The notes below the pieces were generated by a model. The model saw nothing but the letters and a program-made list of their open reading frames with translations. It searched no databases and was not told where the DNA came from. A DNA stretch of 64,000 nucleotides, from the NCBI GenBank assembly GCA_050872785.1, contig JBNMHO010000003.1:1-64000 (forward strand). Direction: 5' to 3'. Of this stretch, positions 1-9,000 are shown piece by piece. Made by a program: the position numbers and the translations under genes. The stretch comes from UBA7862 sp050872785 (GTDB lineage: Bacteria; Bacillota; Clostridia; Christensenellales; UBA1242). The stretch's first letter is position 1; each line of letters begins with the position of its first letter.

Positions 1-2
1 TA

Positions 3-104
3 GATAGTGACACTGTGACTATAAGAGTCAATAATAATGATGACGGTTCTGCAGGTAACTCAACAGTCTATACTACTACCGACGATGGGCGGGTGACTAC
101 CTAG
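3..104 (+). CDS. C-terminal end of an unknown protein (5' end outside window)
   Basis: An open frame enters from the left edge and stops at TAG 102-104. The 33 visible residues are rich in Asp, Asn, Thr and Ser and include VTIRVNNNDDG and YTTTDDGRV. This composition suits the tail of a secreted or surface protein, but no domain is recognisable. About 50 nt later, in another frame, the DNA encodes a near copy of the peptide (TTDDGQV), so the true end may have been altered by duplication or a frameshift. Function unknown. Confidence 0.4.
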   Translation, partial: DSDTVTIRVNNNDDGSAGNSTVYTTTDDGRVTT

Positions 105-220
105 CAAAATTTCAAGATAAAATCACCACCGATGACGGACAGGTTAAAACGGCGTAAAAAAAATTGTAAAAAAATGTCACCAAAATTTGAAATGGGCAAT
201 TTTGCATGATAAAATAAATT

Positions 221-256
221 GAAAGGTTGGAGAAACTAGGGTTCTTCAACCTTTTT
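221..256 (+). terminator. Rho-independent terminator
   Basis: The stem GAAAGGTTGGAGAA pairs with TTCTTCAACCTTTT around a short loop and ends in a T-run. It lies downstream of the partial CDS at the left edge and would end that transcript before the zinc-ribbon gene. Confidence 0.7.
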
Positions 257-321
257 GCATGCCGCCAAAAGATTATGCAAAATTAAAAGGAGGTGATATA
301 ATAAAAATAGGTGGATGTGTT

Positions 322-1065
322 ATGGATGAAATAGACAAAGAAAAGAGATATAGAAAATTGGTGAGAAATGAGTTCTTGTATTTTGGAAAATGCGAGGGTA
401 AGTATGATTTCCCGATAATCAAAAAGCAAGATATTGATGTTAGCAAGATTAAGTTCTTGAGTTTTGTAAATGCAAAAAACAATGATAGCGAAAATTGCGA
501 CAAGACAATTCATTTTTTCACTGACTGGAAAGACCTTGCTCAATTTAAGTGGGAAAAACATCACAGGAATGTGTCGGGACTTAATGCAAAAGATTTTAAA
601 TATTTTGACTACAAAGACCCATATGCAAAAAATGAAATTGTAAAATGTTCCATTTGTGGCAAGGCGGCAAGTCAAGATAAGTTTGGAAATGGCGAATGTG
701 AAAATTGCGGGTGGAAGTTTAGCAAAGACGAAGAGGACTTTGAAGAGAAAATGGGGTGCAGTTATCCAATGCTTGTTTCGTCAAAAACTGCAAGAGAACA
801 ATATAAAAATGGACAACCTTTTAAGGCGACATTTGATGAGTTTTTAAACGGACTTTTCTTTTATAGTGAGATGTTGTTTAAATATAAAGATGTTATGTAT
901 GTTGTTTATCTAAAGCCCGACCGCTCGATAGTTTTGTGCAGTGAAGAAATTAAACAAGAATATAAAACTCGTGAAGAATTTGAAAACAAGGCAAGTTTGA
1001 ATAATAAACTTCTAAAAGACCTTTGGGGAGAGGTGACGTTTGCAGGGTTTATGTATTGCGGATAA
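322..1065 (+). CDS. Hypothetical protein with a central zinc ribbon
   Basis: A 247-residue soluble protein with no signal peptide or membrane segment. Its only clear feature is a treble-clef or zinc-ribbon knot near residues 110-135: CSICG, then about 14 residues, then CENCGW (two CxxC pairs). The flanking sequence is charged and aromatic. I place the start at ATG 322, about 7 nt after an AGGTGG. A stronger AGGAGGTGA at 288-296 is too far from this ATG, so an upstream non-ATG start is possible. No family is recognised. The zinc knot suggests nucleic-acid or protein binding, but that is inference. Confidence 0.6.
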   Translation: MDEIDKEKRYRKLVRNEFLYFGKCEGKYDFPIIKKQDIDVSKIKFLSFVNAKNNDSENCDKTIHFFTDWKDLAQFKWEKHHRNVSGLNAKDFKYFDYKDPYAKNEIVKCSICGKAASQDKFGNGECENCGWKFSKDEEDFEEKMGCSYPMLVSSKTAREQYKNGQPFKATFDEFLNGLFFYSEMLFKYKDVMYVVYLKPDRSIVLCSEEIKQEYKTREEFENKASLNNKLLKDLWGEVTFAGFMYCG

Positions 1066-1115
1066 AAATTATGCAAAAGCGGGGTTAAATGTTTTCATTT
1101 TTGGGAGAAATGTGA

Positions 1116-1128
1116 TATAATATATATT
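1116..1128 (+). promoter_or_regulatory. hflX promoter, predicted leaderless start
   Basis: A perfect extended -10 (TGATATAAT; TATAAT at 1116-1121) ends 7 nt before the hflX ATG at 1129. No Shine-Dalgarno fits in that gap. A normal transcription start would fall on or next to the ATG, so the mRNA should be leaderless. Confidence 0.6.
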
Positions 1129-2223
1129 ATGAAAGTTCAAGAAACGGAAAAGAAAAAAGAAAAAGCCATTTTGGTGGCGGTTGCATGGAATGAAACAAGG
1201 GTGAATTTTGACAAGGACCTTGAGGAACTTGCCAGTCTTTGTCATACGGCGAGGCTTGAAGTTGTGGGCGAAACGGGACAGAATATTAAGGAGAAAAATC
1301 CTTCGACTTTGCTTGGCAGCGGAAAGGTGGAAGAAATTGCCAATATGGTGAAGGAGTTGTCGGCTGATGTTGTGGTGGTGGATACTGAACTTACTGGCTC
1401 GCAAGCGAACAATATTATGAACATTGTAAATGCAAAAGTTGTGGATAGGTCAATGCTTATTCTGGATATTTTTGCGGGCAGGGCAACCACAAATGAAGGT
1501 AGACTGCAAGTTAAACTTGCTCAACTTAAATACACCCTTCCACGAATTGCCAGTGTGTCGGGCAGTGCGGGAAGATTTGGCAGTGCTGGTGTTGGCATGC
1601 GTGGTCCTGGCGAAACGAAACTTGAAACGGACAAGAGAAAGATTAGGGATGACATTACAAAACTTGAAAAAGAGATTTTGAAAATTAAGTCGCAAAGGCT
1701 TGTTCAAAAAAGTGAACGAAAGAAAAATCAAGTTAAGCAAGTGGCTATTGTCGGCTACACCAATGCGGGCAAGTCAACGCTTATGAATACAATCACCAAG
1801 GCGGGAATTTATGCAGACAATCTTCTTTTTGCAACTCTAGACACCACAAGCAGAACGCTTTGGCTGGGGGATAATAAAAAGGTTGTTCTTGTGGACACCG
1901 TTGGCTTTATTGACAAACTTCCACACGCTTTTATTCAAGCGTTCAATGCAACACTGGAAGAAACGGCAGACGCCGACTTGCTTGTTCATGTGGTGGATAT
2001 TTCTGACCCAGATTACAAGGACAAAATGGAAGTGGTGAATGACGTTTTAAAAGAAATTAAGGCGGATAAAATTCCACAAATCATTGTGTATAACAAAGTG
2101 GATAAAATTTCAAAACCTTTTGAAGTGCCACAAGACGCAGTTTTAATTAGTGCAAAAAATAACACAGGCATAGAGCGACTTAAGGAACTTATTACAAACA
2201 AACTTTTTGAAGCAAGGGAATAA
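1129..2223 (+). CDS. hflX: GTPase HflX
   Basis: HflX is a ribosome-associated GTPase that splits stalled or hibernating 70S ribosomes. The 364 residues show the two-part architecture: an N-terminal HflX domain with the glycine-rich segment GSAGRFGSAGVGMRGPGE (about residues 144-161), a charged helical linker, then a G domain with G1 GYTNAGKST (209-217), G3 DTVG (256-259) and G4 NKVD (322-325). The C-terminus is short compared with the E. coli protein, as in many Firmicutes. The gene appears to be transcribed on its own from a promoter that touches the start codon. rarA follows 38 nt later with its own promoter. Confidence 0.95.
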   Translation: MKVQETEKKKEKAILVAVAWNETRVNFDKDLEELASLCHTARLEVVGETGQNIKEKNPSTLLGSGKVEEIANMVKELSADVVVVDTELTGSQANNIMNIVNAKVVDRSMLILDIFAGRATTNEGRLQVKLAQLKYTLPRIASVSGSAGRFGSAGVGMRGPGETKLETDKRKIRDDITKLEKEILKIKSQRLVQKSERKKNQVKQVAIVGYTNAGKSTLMNTITKAGIYADNLLFATLDTTSRTLWLGDNKKVVLVDTVGFIDKLPHAFIQAFNATLEETADADLLVHVVDISDPDYKDKMEVVNDVLKEIKADKIPQIIVYNKVDKISKPFEVPQDAVLISAKNNTGIERLKELITNKLFEARE

Positions 2224-2227
2224 ACTC

Positions 2228-2261
2228 TTGCTTTATTTTCAAATTATTGTATAATACAGAT
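2228..2261 (+). promoter_or_regulatory. rarA promoter, predicted leaderless start
   Basis: -35 TTGCTT (2228-2233), a 16-bp spacer and -10 TATAAT (2250-2255) stand 6 nt before ATG 2262. No ribosome binding site is present. The in-frame TTG at 2247 overlaps the -10 box and is unlikely to be the start. Confidence 0.65.
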
Positions 2262-3542
2262 ATGGAATATTATTCAAATTTTAGAGATAAAAAACCATTG
2301 GCGGAAAGGATGCGACCAGAAACTCTTGAGGAGTTTGTAGGGCAGAAACACATTGTTGGCAAAGATATGCTCCTTGATAGAGCTATTAGGGCGGGGGTGC
2401 TTGGCAGTTGCATTTTCTTTGGACCCCCTGGGACGGGCAAGACAACTTTGGCTCATATTATTGCTACTCAAAGCAAAGGGAAAATGGTCACGCTTAATGC
2501 AGTGTCATCTGGTGTGGCAGAAGCAAAGGCGTGCATTGAAGAAGCAAAGAAAGATTTTGAATTGTTTGGCAAAAGGACATACTTGTTCCTTGACGAATGT
2601 CACCGTTGGAGCAAGGCTCAAAGCGATTGCGTTTTGCAAGCTATTGAAGAAGGACATATTATATTTGTTGGCTCGACAACTGAAAACCCATACACCAGCA
2701 TGACAAGGGCTATTGTGTCAAGGTGTAGGGTGTTTGAGTTTAAACCCGTTGAACCAAAAGATATTGTGGAAGTGCTTAAAAGGGCAATTAAGGATAAAGA
2801 ACGTGGACTTGGCAATTTGCCAGTTGAATGTGACAAAGACGCCCTTGACTATTTTGCTTGGGCTTGCGGTGGCGATGTTAGGCAAGCACTTAATGGGCTT
2901 GAACTTGCTGTTTCCACAACAAATATAAATAAGCAAAAGAAAATTGTTATAACTAAAGAAATCGCAACTCAAAGCATTGGCAAAATGGGACTTAGCATGG
3001 ATAGTGGGCTTTATTATGACCTTTTAAGTGCTTTTTGCAAGAGTATTCGTGGAAGTGACAGCGATGCAGCGTTATATTATTCGCAAAGGCTTATTTCCGC
3101 TGGCATTGACCCAAAGATTATCGCAAGACGACTTATCGCTCATTGCAGCGAAGATATTGGAATGTCAGACTCAAATGCATTGCTCCTTGCGTGTTGTGCT
3201 ATGTATTCGTGTGAAAAGTTGGGAATTCCAGAGTGCTTGCTTACACTTTCGCATGCGATAATTTATGCTTGTGAGGCTGAAAAGTCAAACTCTGTGTATC
3301 TTGCAATGTCCGCCGCTCATGATGATGTGGAAAAAACAAAGGATGATGCCGTTCCAAATAACTTGAAAAATCACCCTAGCATAAATGACGATAAAACGGG
3401 TGGATATTTGTATCCACATGATTTTGGTGGATATGTAAAACAACAATATCTTCCAAACAAACTAAAAAACAAAAGATATTACATTCCAAAAAACAATGGC
3501 AGAGAAAAGGGAATGATTAGGAAAAAAGATTTGTTGAAATAA
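2262..3542 (+). CDS. rarA: Replication-associated recombination protein RarA/MgsA
   Basis: A AAA+ ATPase of the RarA/MgsA/WRNIP1 family, which acts at stalled replication forks with SSB. In 426 residues it has Walker A GPPGTGKTT (54-62), Walker B LFLDECHRW (DECH from 111; many homologues have DEIHRF), a sensor-1 segment GSTTENP, the arginine-finger stretch SRCRVFEF, and the conserved C-terminal tetramerisation region including AAHDDVEKTKDDAVPNNLKNH. The start is ATG 2262, directly after its promoter. It probably forms a single-gene unit ending at a bidirectional terminator shared with the convergent phosphodiesterase gene. Confidence 0.95.
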   Translation: MEYYSNFRDKKPLAERMRPETLEEFVGQKHIVGKDMLLDRAIRAGVLGSCIFFGPPGTGKTTLAHIIATQSKGKMVTLNAVSSGVAEAKACIEEAKKDFELFGKRTYLFLDECHRWSKAQSDCVLQAIEEGHIIFVGSTTENPYTSMTRAIVSRCRVFEFKPVEPKDIVEVLKRAIKDKERGLGNLPVECDKDALDYFAWACGGDVRQALNGLELAVSTTNINKQKKIVITKEIATQSIGKMGLSMDSGLYYDLLSAFCKSIRGSDSDAALYYSQRLISAGIDPKIIARRLIAHCSEDIGMSDSNALLLACCAMYSCEKLGIPECLLTLSHAIIYACEAEKSNSVYLAMSAAHDDVEKTKDDAVPNNLKNHPSINDDKTGGYLYPHDFGGYVKQQYLPNKLKNKRYYIPKNNGREKGMIRKKDLLK

Positions 3543-3548
3543 AAAAAA

Positions 3549-3577
3549 ACAGTGACTAATTTAGTCGCTGTTTTTGT
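3549..3577. terminator. Bidirectional terminator
   Basis: AACAGTGACTAA pairs with TTAGTCGCTGTT. The stem is flanked by an A-run on the left and a T-run on the right, so it can serve both rarA (+) and the convergent phosphodiesterase gene (-). Confidence 0.8.
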
Positions 3578-3578
3578 A

Positions 3579-4310
3579 TTAAATTCGTGGCAAGAAGCCT
3601 TCAAATATGATATTGTCGCAATGTGGAGCAACTTTCATATAACTTGCTTGATTTGGCACTGCCCACACAAGAAGGGGAAGTTGTTTGAAGCGTTTTATAT
3701 ATCTGTTTGGCACTTCGTCCCATTTGTAGCAAATGAAGTTTGGCTGTGAGTGAGATTTGTTAAGTGCCATGCTTCGAAGAACCAGTCGTCTTAAAAGACT
3801 AATCTTTTCGCCCTTAAACATGCTTGCAAGTTGCCCACGCAAAACTTCTGGAGCGTTTTGTCTGAACCATTTTAGCGTGTATGGGTTGAAACTCATAATA
3901 GCATAGTCGCCTTTATAGTTTTTAAGAATTTCATAAACTCTTTGCTCAAAGCGACTGTTTGTGTTGTAGTCCTTAATTTCAATGAGAAGAGGTGCTTTGC
4001 CGTCAACAAATTTAAGTGTTTCTTCAAGTGTTGGAATTTTCTCGTCTGTGTCCATAAGGCTAAGAGTTTTTAGTTCTTCAACATTTTTAATCTTCTTTAT
4101 GTAGCCGTCATGACCTGTAAGACGTTTTAGCGTGTCATCATGAAAAACAACGGGTGTGCCGTCTTCTATTGGGTGAACATCCAGTTCTATTGCATAATCG
4201 TGGTCTATTGCGTTTTGAAAAGCGGAAAGACTGTTCTCTGGGTGGGTGTCGTCATGAAGCCCACGATGAGCGATATATTTGTGAACAATCCAACTATTAA
4301 AAATCTCCAT
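3579..4310 (-). CDS. Glycerophosphodiester phosphodiesterase
   Basis: A GDPD-family TIM-barrel enzyme that hydrolyses glycerophosphodiesters to glycerol-3-phosphate and an alcohol. The 243 residues carry the N-terminal signature AHRG (14-17), PENS (24-27), the metal-binding acidic pair in ELDVH (42-46) and catalytic FHDD (56-59). IEIKDY further along matches the usual metal-binding Glu. There is no signal peptide, so it should act in the cytoplasm, recycling phospholipid head groups or teichoic-type polymers. The start is ATG 4310, preceded on the minus strand by GGGGAG. Confidence 0.93.
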   Translation of the reverse strand: MEIFNSWIVHKYIAHRGLHDDTHPENSLSAFQNAIDHDYAIELDVHPIEDGTPVVFHDDTLKRLTGHDGYIKKIKNVEELKTLSLMDTDEKIPTLEETLKFVDGKAPLLIEIKDYNTNSRFEQRVYEILKNYKGDYAIMSFNPYTLKWFRQNAPEVLRGQLASMFKGEKISLLRRLVLRSMALNKSHSQPNFICYKWDEVPNRYIKRFKQLPLLVWAVPNQASYMKVAPHCDNIIFEGFLPRI

Positions 4311-4665
4311 TTCTATCTCCCCATAAAACGGATAAAATTATATTTGATGATATGATTATAACATCTTTTGCCTAGAAAACAAACATTTTTTTGTAATTAG
4401 TATAAAAATATTCAAAAATTTGTTATAACCATATATATAAATGTATGCTTATAGGAATTTTTCCATGAAAAGTATGCGGGGAAAATTTTTTTGAGATTTT
4501 TTTGAATTTTGTAACCAAAAAGAAATTTACATAATAATATGAAGTAGAAGCAAAAGAAAAAAGTTGGAAGCACAAAAGACCTACATATTTTTCTCCTTGA
4601 GCCAAAAGAAAGACAAGGTGCAAAGAGGGAAATCATACAAAATGAAAAAAATAAAGGAGATACAC
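4311..4665. other. A/T-rich divergent intergenic region
   Basis: This 355-bp gap separates two divergent genes. On the minus strand a TATAAT (4342-4337) and a GGGGAG precede the phosphodiesterase. On the plus strand there is a long A/T-rich stretch, then a purine-rich segment with AAAGAGGG near 4621 and AAAGGAG before ATG 4666. An in-frame ATG at 4642 would lengthen the small downstream protein by eight residues. No RNA structure or other gene stands out. Confidence 0.45.
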
Positions 4666-4857
4666 ATGAACTTTTTTGGAAACGGCTGTGGTGGCGGTGC
4701 ATTTGGCGGAAATAATTGTTGCTGGATTTTCATCTTGTTACTTCTTTGCGGGAATTGCGGAAATGGAATGAACGGATGCATTGACGTTTGCACACTTATT
4801 CTCTTGATACTTTTACTTAGTGCATGCGGCGGAAGTTGTGGAAACACAAACTGCTAA
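4666..4857 (+). CDS. Small Gly/Cys-rich hydrophobic protein
   Basis: A 63-residue protein made of glycine/cysteine/asparagine clusters around two hydrophobic stretches (WIFILLLLC near residues 20-28 and a Leu/Ile-rich run near 43-52). It has nine cysteines in all. A strong AAAGGAG sits 7-8 nt upstream of ATG 4666 and a good terminator follows, so this short gene is probably real. Tiny Gly-rich hydrophobic proteins of this kind (YjcZ-like in Bacillus) are associated with spores, but the Cys content differs and I do not assign a family. It is probably membrane-associated. Confidence 0.65.
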   Translation: MNFFGNGCGGGAFGGNNCCWIFILLLLCGNCGNGMNGCIDVCTLILLILLLSACGGSCGNTNC

Positions 4858-4871
4858 TAGCCACACAAAAC

Positions 4872-4904
4872 AAAAAGCGGGGACTTCAAATCTCCGCTTT
4901 TTCA
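4872..4904 (+). terminator. Terminator after the Gly/Cys-rich gene
   Basis: AAAAAGCGGGGA pairs with TCTCCGCTTTTT around a 6-nt loop, followed by T residues. Its A-rich left arm would also allow it to act on the convergent hydrolase gene ending at 4910. Confidence 0.85.
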
Positions 4905-4909
4905 TGCGT

Positions 4910-5653
4910 TTAATTATCCTTTCTAAAAATATCTTTTACAATTTCCACAACCCTCTCAAGGTCGCCAGCGTTTTTGAAACGGTGGTCGGCATTTTTTATA
5001 TAATAAAGATTATAGCTTTTCAAATATTCCTTATAATATCTCTCATTATCCACAACCGACACAACATCGTCCATGTCCCCTTGAATGATGTCAATGTGTT
5101 TGTCAAAGGAACAACCTTTTAGCGAATTTTCCTTTAATTCTTTCAAGAAACTTTTATTTATTAAAAGTGGTCTTTCAAAGCCAAGGTCAATATCTTCCTT
5201 CAAGTCGCAAAGGGAATAGCCATGTTCACTCAAAATATTTTCTTGCAAAACATCTTCCATAAATATTGCTGGAGATTTTAGAATGATATGCTTGCAATCT
5301 ATTTTGTTTGCTCTTAAAAAATTTAATAACAAATATCCACCAAAACTTGTTGCAAAGAAAGAGATAGGCTTGCCGTTATATTCTTTCTTTATATATTGGA
5401 TAACACTTGACACATATTCAAAGCATTTTGAAAGTTTAAGAGGGGAAGTGCCCTTGTCCGTCCCATGGCTTGGCAAGTCAAAAGCAAAAACCAAAATTCC
5501 GCTCTTTGTTAGTTTCTCTGCAAGAGCATAAATTGTGGAACTGTCCTTGTCACCAGCAAAGCCATGCAAAGTTATAAGAACTTGCTCTGTTTCTTTTTCT
5601 GGCAAAAAACTTCTGCAACAAATTTCATTCAACACGCTATCTGCAATTTTCAT
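4910..5653 (-). CDS. Alpha/beta hydrolase (serine esterase/aminopeptidase-like)
   Basis: A cytoplasmic 247-residue alpha/beta-hydrolase. The oxyanion segment LHGFAGDKDSS follows strand beta3. The nucleophile elbow is ATSFGGYL, the likely acid is the Asp of GDMDDVV, and the catalytic His lies in NADHRF near the C-terminus, so the triad is complete. It resembles the serine-aminopeptidase/monoglyceride-lipase type (hydrolase_4); the substrate is unknown. I choose ATG 5653 because AAAGGTG lies just upstream on the minus strand; an in-frame start at 5683 lacks such a site. Confidence 0.82.
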   Translation of the reverse strand: MKIADSVLNEICCRSFLPEKETEQVLITLHGFAGDKDSSTIYALAEKLTKSGILVFAFDLPSHGTDKGTSPLKLSKCFEYVSSVIQYIKKEYNGKPISFFATSFGGYLLLNFLRANKIDCKHIILKSPAIFMEDVLQENILSEHGYSLCDLKEDIDLGFERPLLINKSFLKELKENSLKGCSFDKHIDIIQGDMDDVVSVVDNERYYKEYLKSYNLYYIKNADHRFKNAGDLERVVEIVKDIFRKDN

Positions 5654-6001
5654 TTTGTTCACCTTTACACCGCATTTTATCACAAAATGGGATTTTTATC
5701 AAAATAAAATTTCATTGACTTTTTGAAAAACTAATTCCCATAAATTGGAAAATTTTTGGAAAATTTACATATTTTGGAATTTTGTGCAAATGATAGAAAT
5801 GTTGACAAATAAAATTTTTTGCAAACAACTTTATAAATACGGTTGACATATCTTTAAGTTTGTTATAAAATTACCGTGCTTTAATCTTTTGGCTTGATTG
5901 CAATTTTTACATTTTTTTGCAAAATTAGCCACTTTTTGGGGCAAGTCAACAAATGTTTCCATACTTTTTGTTTGACAAATATATTTTTAGGAGAGAATTT
6001 T
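5654..6001. other. Long A/T-rich upstream region of surface protein gene
   Basis: This 348-bp non-coding gap separates the hydrolase gene from the giant surface protein. It contains two TTGACA hexamers (5802-5807 and 5843-5848), a good promoter from the second, and then a 5' untranslated region of about 120 nt that is very T-rich. It ends with AGGAGAG before ATG 6002. No clear riboswitch or terminator hairpin was recognised. Confidence 0.5.
5843..5871 (+). promoter_or_regulatory. Promoter of giant surface protein gene
   Basis: TTGACA (5843-5848), a 17-bp spacer and TAAAAT (5866-5871). It predicts a 5' leader of roughly 120 nt before ATG 6002. Confidence 0.6.
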
Positions 6002-9000
6002 ATGAAGAGACTTAAAAAATTGTTCGCTGCTGGGCTTATGACTGTGGTTACAGGATTTGCTTGCGTTGGGAGTGCTGTTGCAAACTTTGCAAAGGCGTTT
6101 TTCTCATTCGGGTCAGTTAACGCTGCCGTTGGGGAAAATAAAAACACAAACACAGATTCCTCAGTTGTCAGAGGAAAAATTGTTACCGTTAGCAACTTCC
6201 CATCAACAGAAAATTTGGAGAGAGGCACAAAAATAGATTTGCCTTACCTTGGAGCAGAGGGTAGTGTTGCAGATGTAGCGGTTGCTAAAGACCTATCTAC
6301 CACAGGTTTTGAAACTGGTGACCAACTTTATGCCGAAATCACAAACCCATATGGCGTGAAACTTACAAAATATGACGAAACAGTTTCAACACAAGGTGAA
6401 TATGGCAAGACAGCAGTGACAACTGCAGGTGAAGGACAAGTTTCCTACAACGAAACATCAAAGAAACTTGAACTTACTCCAGCAATCGCAGGAACTTACA
6501 AAGTTCAATATTATGTTAAGAACGCTGATGGCACTTGGACAAGTTCACCAGTTTATGAACTTTCTATTCAAAAGACAACTTACGGAATGGAAATGGTGGA
6601 AAACTCTGCAACAGTTATGCCATCAACTGTTAAAGTTGTTGAAACAAGTGCAAAAGTTACAGTTGGGCTTCCTCTTGTTTATGACAAAGAAGGCAACCTT
6701 GTAACAGAAGACATCGTTTTGGGCGACAAATTTGCTGAAAATGGCGAAGACTACTATTATGTTGCAAAATATGAAAGCAGAGCAACAGAAGCAAGCCCAC
6801 TTAAACTTGGTGATGTAACAGGCGTTTCTCTTTCTGACACAGTTCAAAACACTTATGCAGAATATAAAACTTATTATGTTAGAAAAGTGAAAGCATCAGA
6901 AGTCAATGCAAACTACAGATTGTATGTTGAAGCGGGCAATCAAACAAATGCAACAGTTACTGGCACAAAGACTGCTCTTAACTTTGTTGATGCTTCAAAA
7001 GTTACAACTGAAGGTGTTGCTTATGACCTTAATGCTTATGAATTTAATGCAAGCAAGGGAATTAACAGCATTCAATATAAACTTTGCATGAACAACGATG
7101 CAGCCGACCCAGCAAAACCAGAAACTTATCTTACAAGAACAATTGAAGGAAAGTCAACTTATGACAACTCCGAAGTGGAACTTGGTGCAACCCCAGCCAA
7201 AAAGTTCCTTTCAACAGACCTTGAATATGGCGAAAAGACATATCTTCCAAAAGTAAGTGCTGTTGACCTCAAAAACAACAAATCTTCTGTCAACGCTTTC
7301 TACTACTATACAGTTAAAGTTAAGACAAAAGACGGATACTCAGTTGACAAAGTTACAATGGGCAAGGACGAAAAAGGCTTCTACTTTATTCCACTTGCAG
7401 CAACTGGCTCAACTTATGAAATCTACTACAACGTTCGTGACTTCTATGGCAACACAGTGGAAGATGACGACAATGCAGATTATCCAAACCACTATCAAGT
7501 GTCAATTACAGATAGAAAGTCCCCAACAGTTTCTTTCGCAAGAAGCTTTAACGGACTTGCAAGCGATATGGGCACTGAAGACCTTACAGATTATTCATAT
7601 TCAATTCCAACAAAGGTCAAAATTGGCGACACAATCGCAGTTCCAGCAATTTATGCAAGTGACAACAGTGGCATAAGTTCAATCACTCGTTCTATCCAAT
7701 CAAAGGACAAAACATTTAAGTCCACAAAAGAGGGTGAAACAACTTCAACCAATGTTTCTGGAACAATTTACCTCACAAGACAAGACGGCTCAACAGCAAC
7801 AAGTTCGGGCTTCACTCTTGGACAAACTGGCTCTACAATCAACGATATCGTCACATTTAGTGATGTAAGTTATGAAAACAGCTTTAAAGTTGTTAACAAT
7901 GAATTTACAAAACAAGACGGCACTGCATTTGAAAACGACGAATATATGCGTGCAAAGAACTCTCAAGTTGCTTTCGTTAAGATTGACGAAAAAGTGTTTG
8001 GAAAGGGAACATACACCTTGACACTTAACGCAACTGATAAGGCATTGAACTCCAACTCATCTTCAAGAACTTATACATTTGAAGTTGTGGAAGACGATGT
8101 CGACTTCGGCACACCAACTGTAACTTATGGAAAATCTACTGTAAACAATGTTACAAAAGACCAAGAATTCAAAATTGCAGTTCCAAAAATCTCTGACAAC
8201 CAAACAACAAACCCACTTGTCAGATATTATGCAGTTGTCACAAACGGCGCAAATGTAACTTATCACAAACTTTCACTTGACGACAGCAAATCTAACATTA
8301 TCGTTAAAATGAATGAAACAGTTGGCGAAATAAATAAGACTTTGTATGAACTTGCAGCAGAAACAACTTCAAGAAATTTTGAAATCAGAGCATATGTCAT
8401 GAACTATGGTTCAAAATTCTATGAAACAAACAGAGTTACTCTTGCTGGCGCAACAAAAGCTCAAGCAGAAGAACTTATCTTGAACTGGTTTAAAGAAAAT
8501 TATGACGCCAAAGCAGATGAAGAAAAAGACAAATCAGTTGCAATGGCAAGTTACAAGATTTCTCTTAAAAACCTTGACGACAAGGAAGCACCTGTTTTTG
8601 TTAATGAAACGGGAACTATCTTCGACCAAGACACAGTTGAAGTTGAACAATTTAAAGAAATTGAAGTTAATGGCGTGAAATTCACAGACAACACTTCAAG
8701 TGCTTATGTTTATGCAGAAGTTAGAGATTCAAAGGGCAACATCTATGACTATTCAGAAAGAGGCTCTTTGGTCATTAAAGAGGTTGGCGGAAAATATGAA
8801 TACACATTCCCAGGAATTAAATTCACCCCAACAAATGCAGATAAAGAAAACTATTATACTGTAACTTATATGCTTCAAGACAGAGGTGGAAACACAGTTT
8901 CTTACTCAGTTGTTCTTGTTCAAGCAAAAGACAAACAAGCTCCAGTTATTTCTGGCGTTGACAACAGCGACGCTACAATCGAACTTGGCGAAACATTGAA

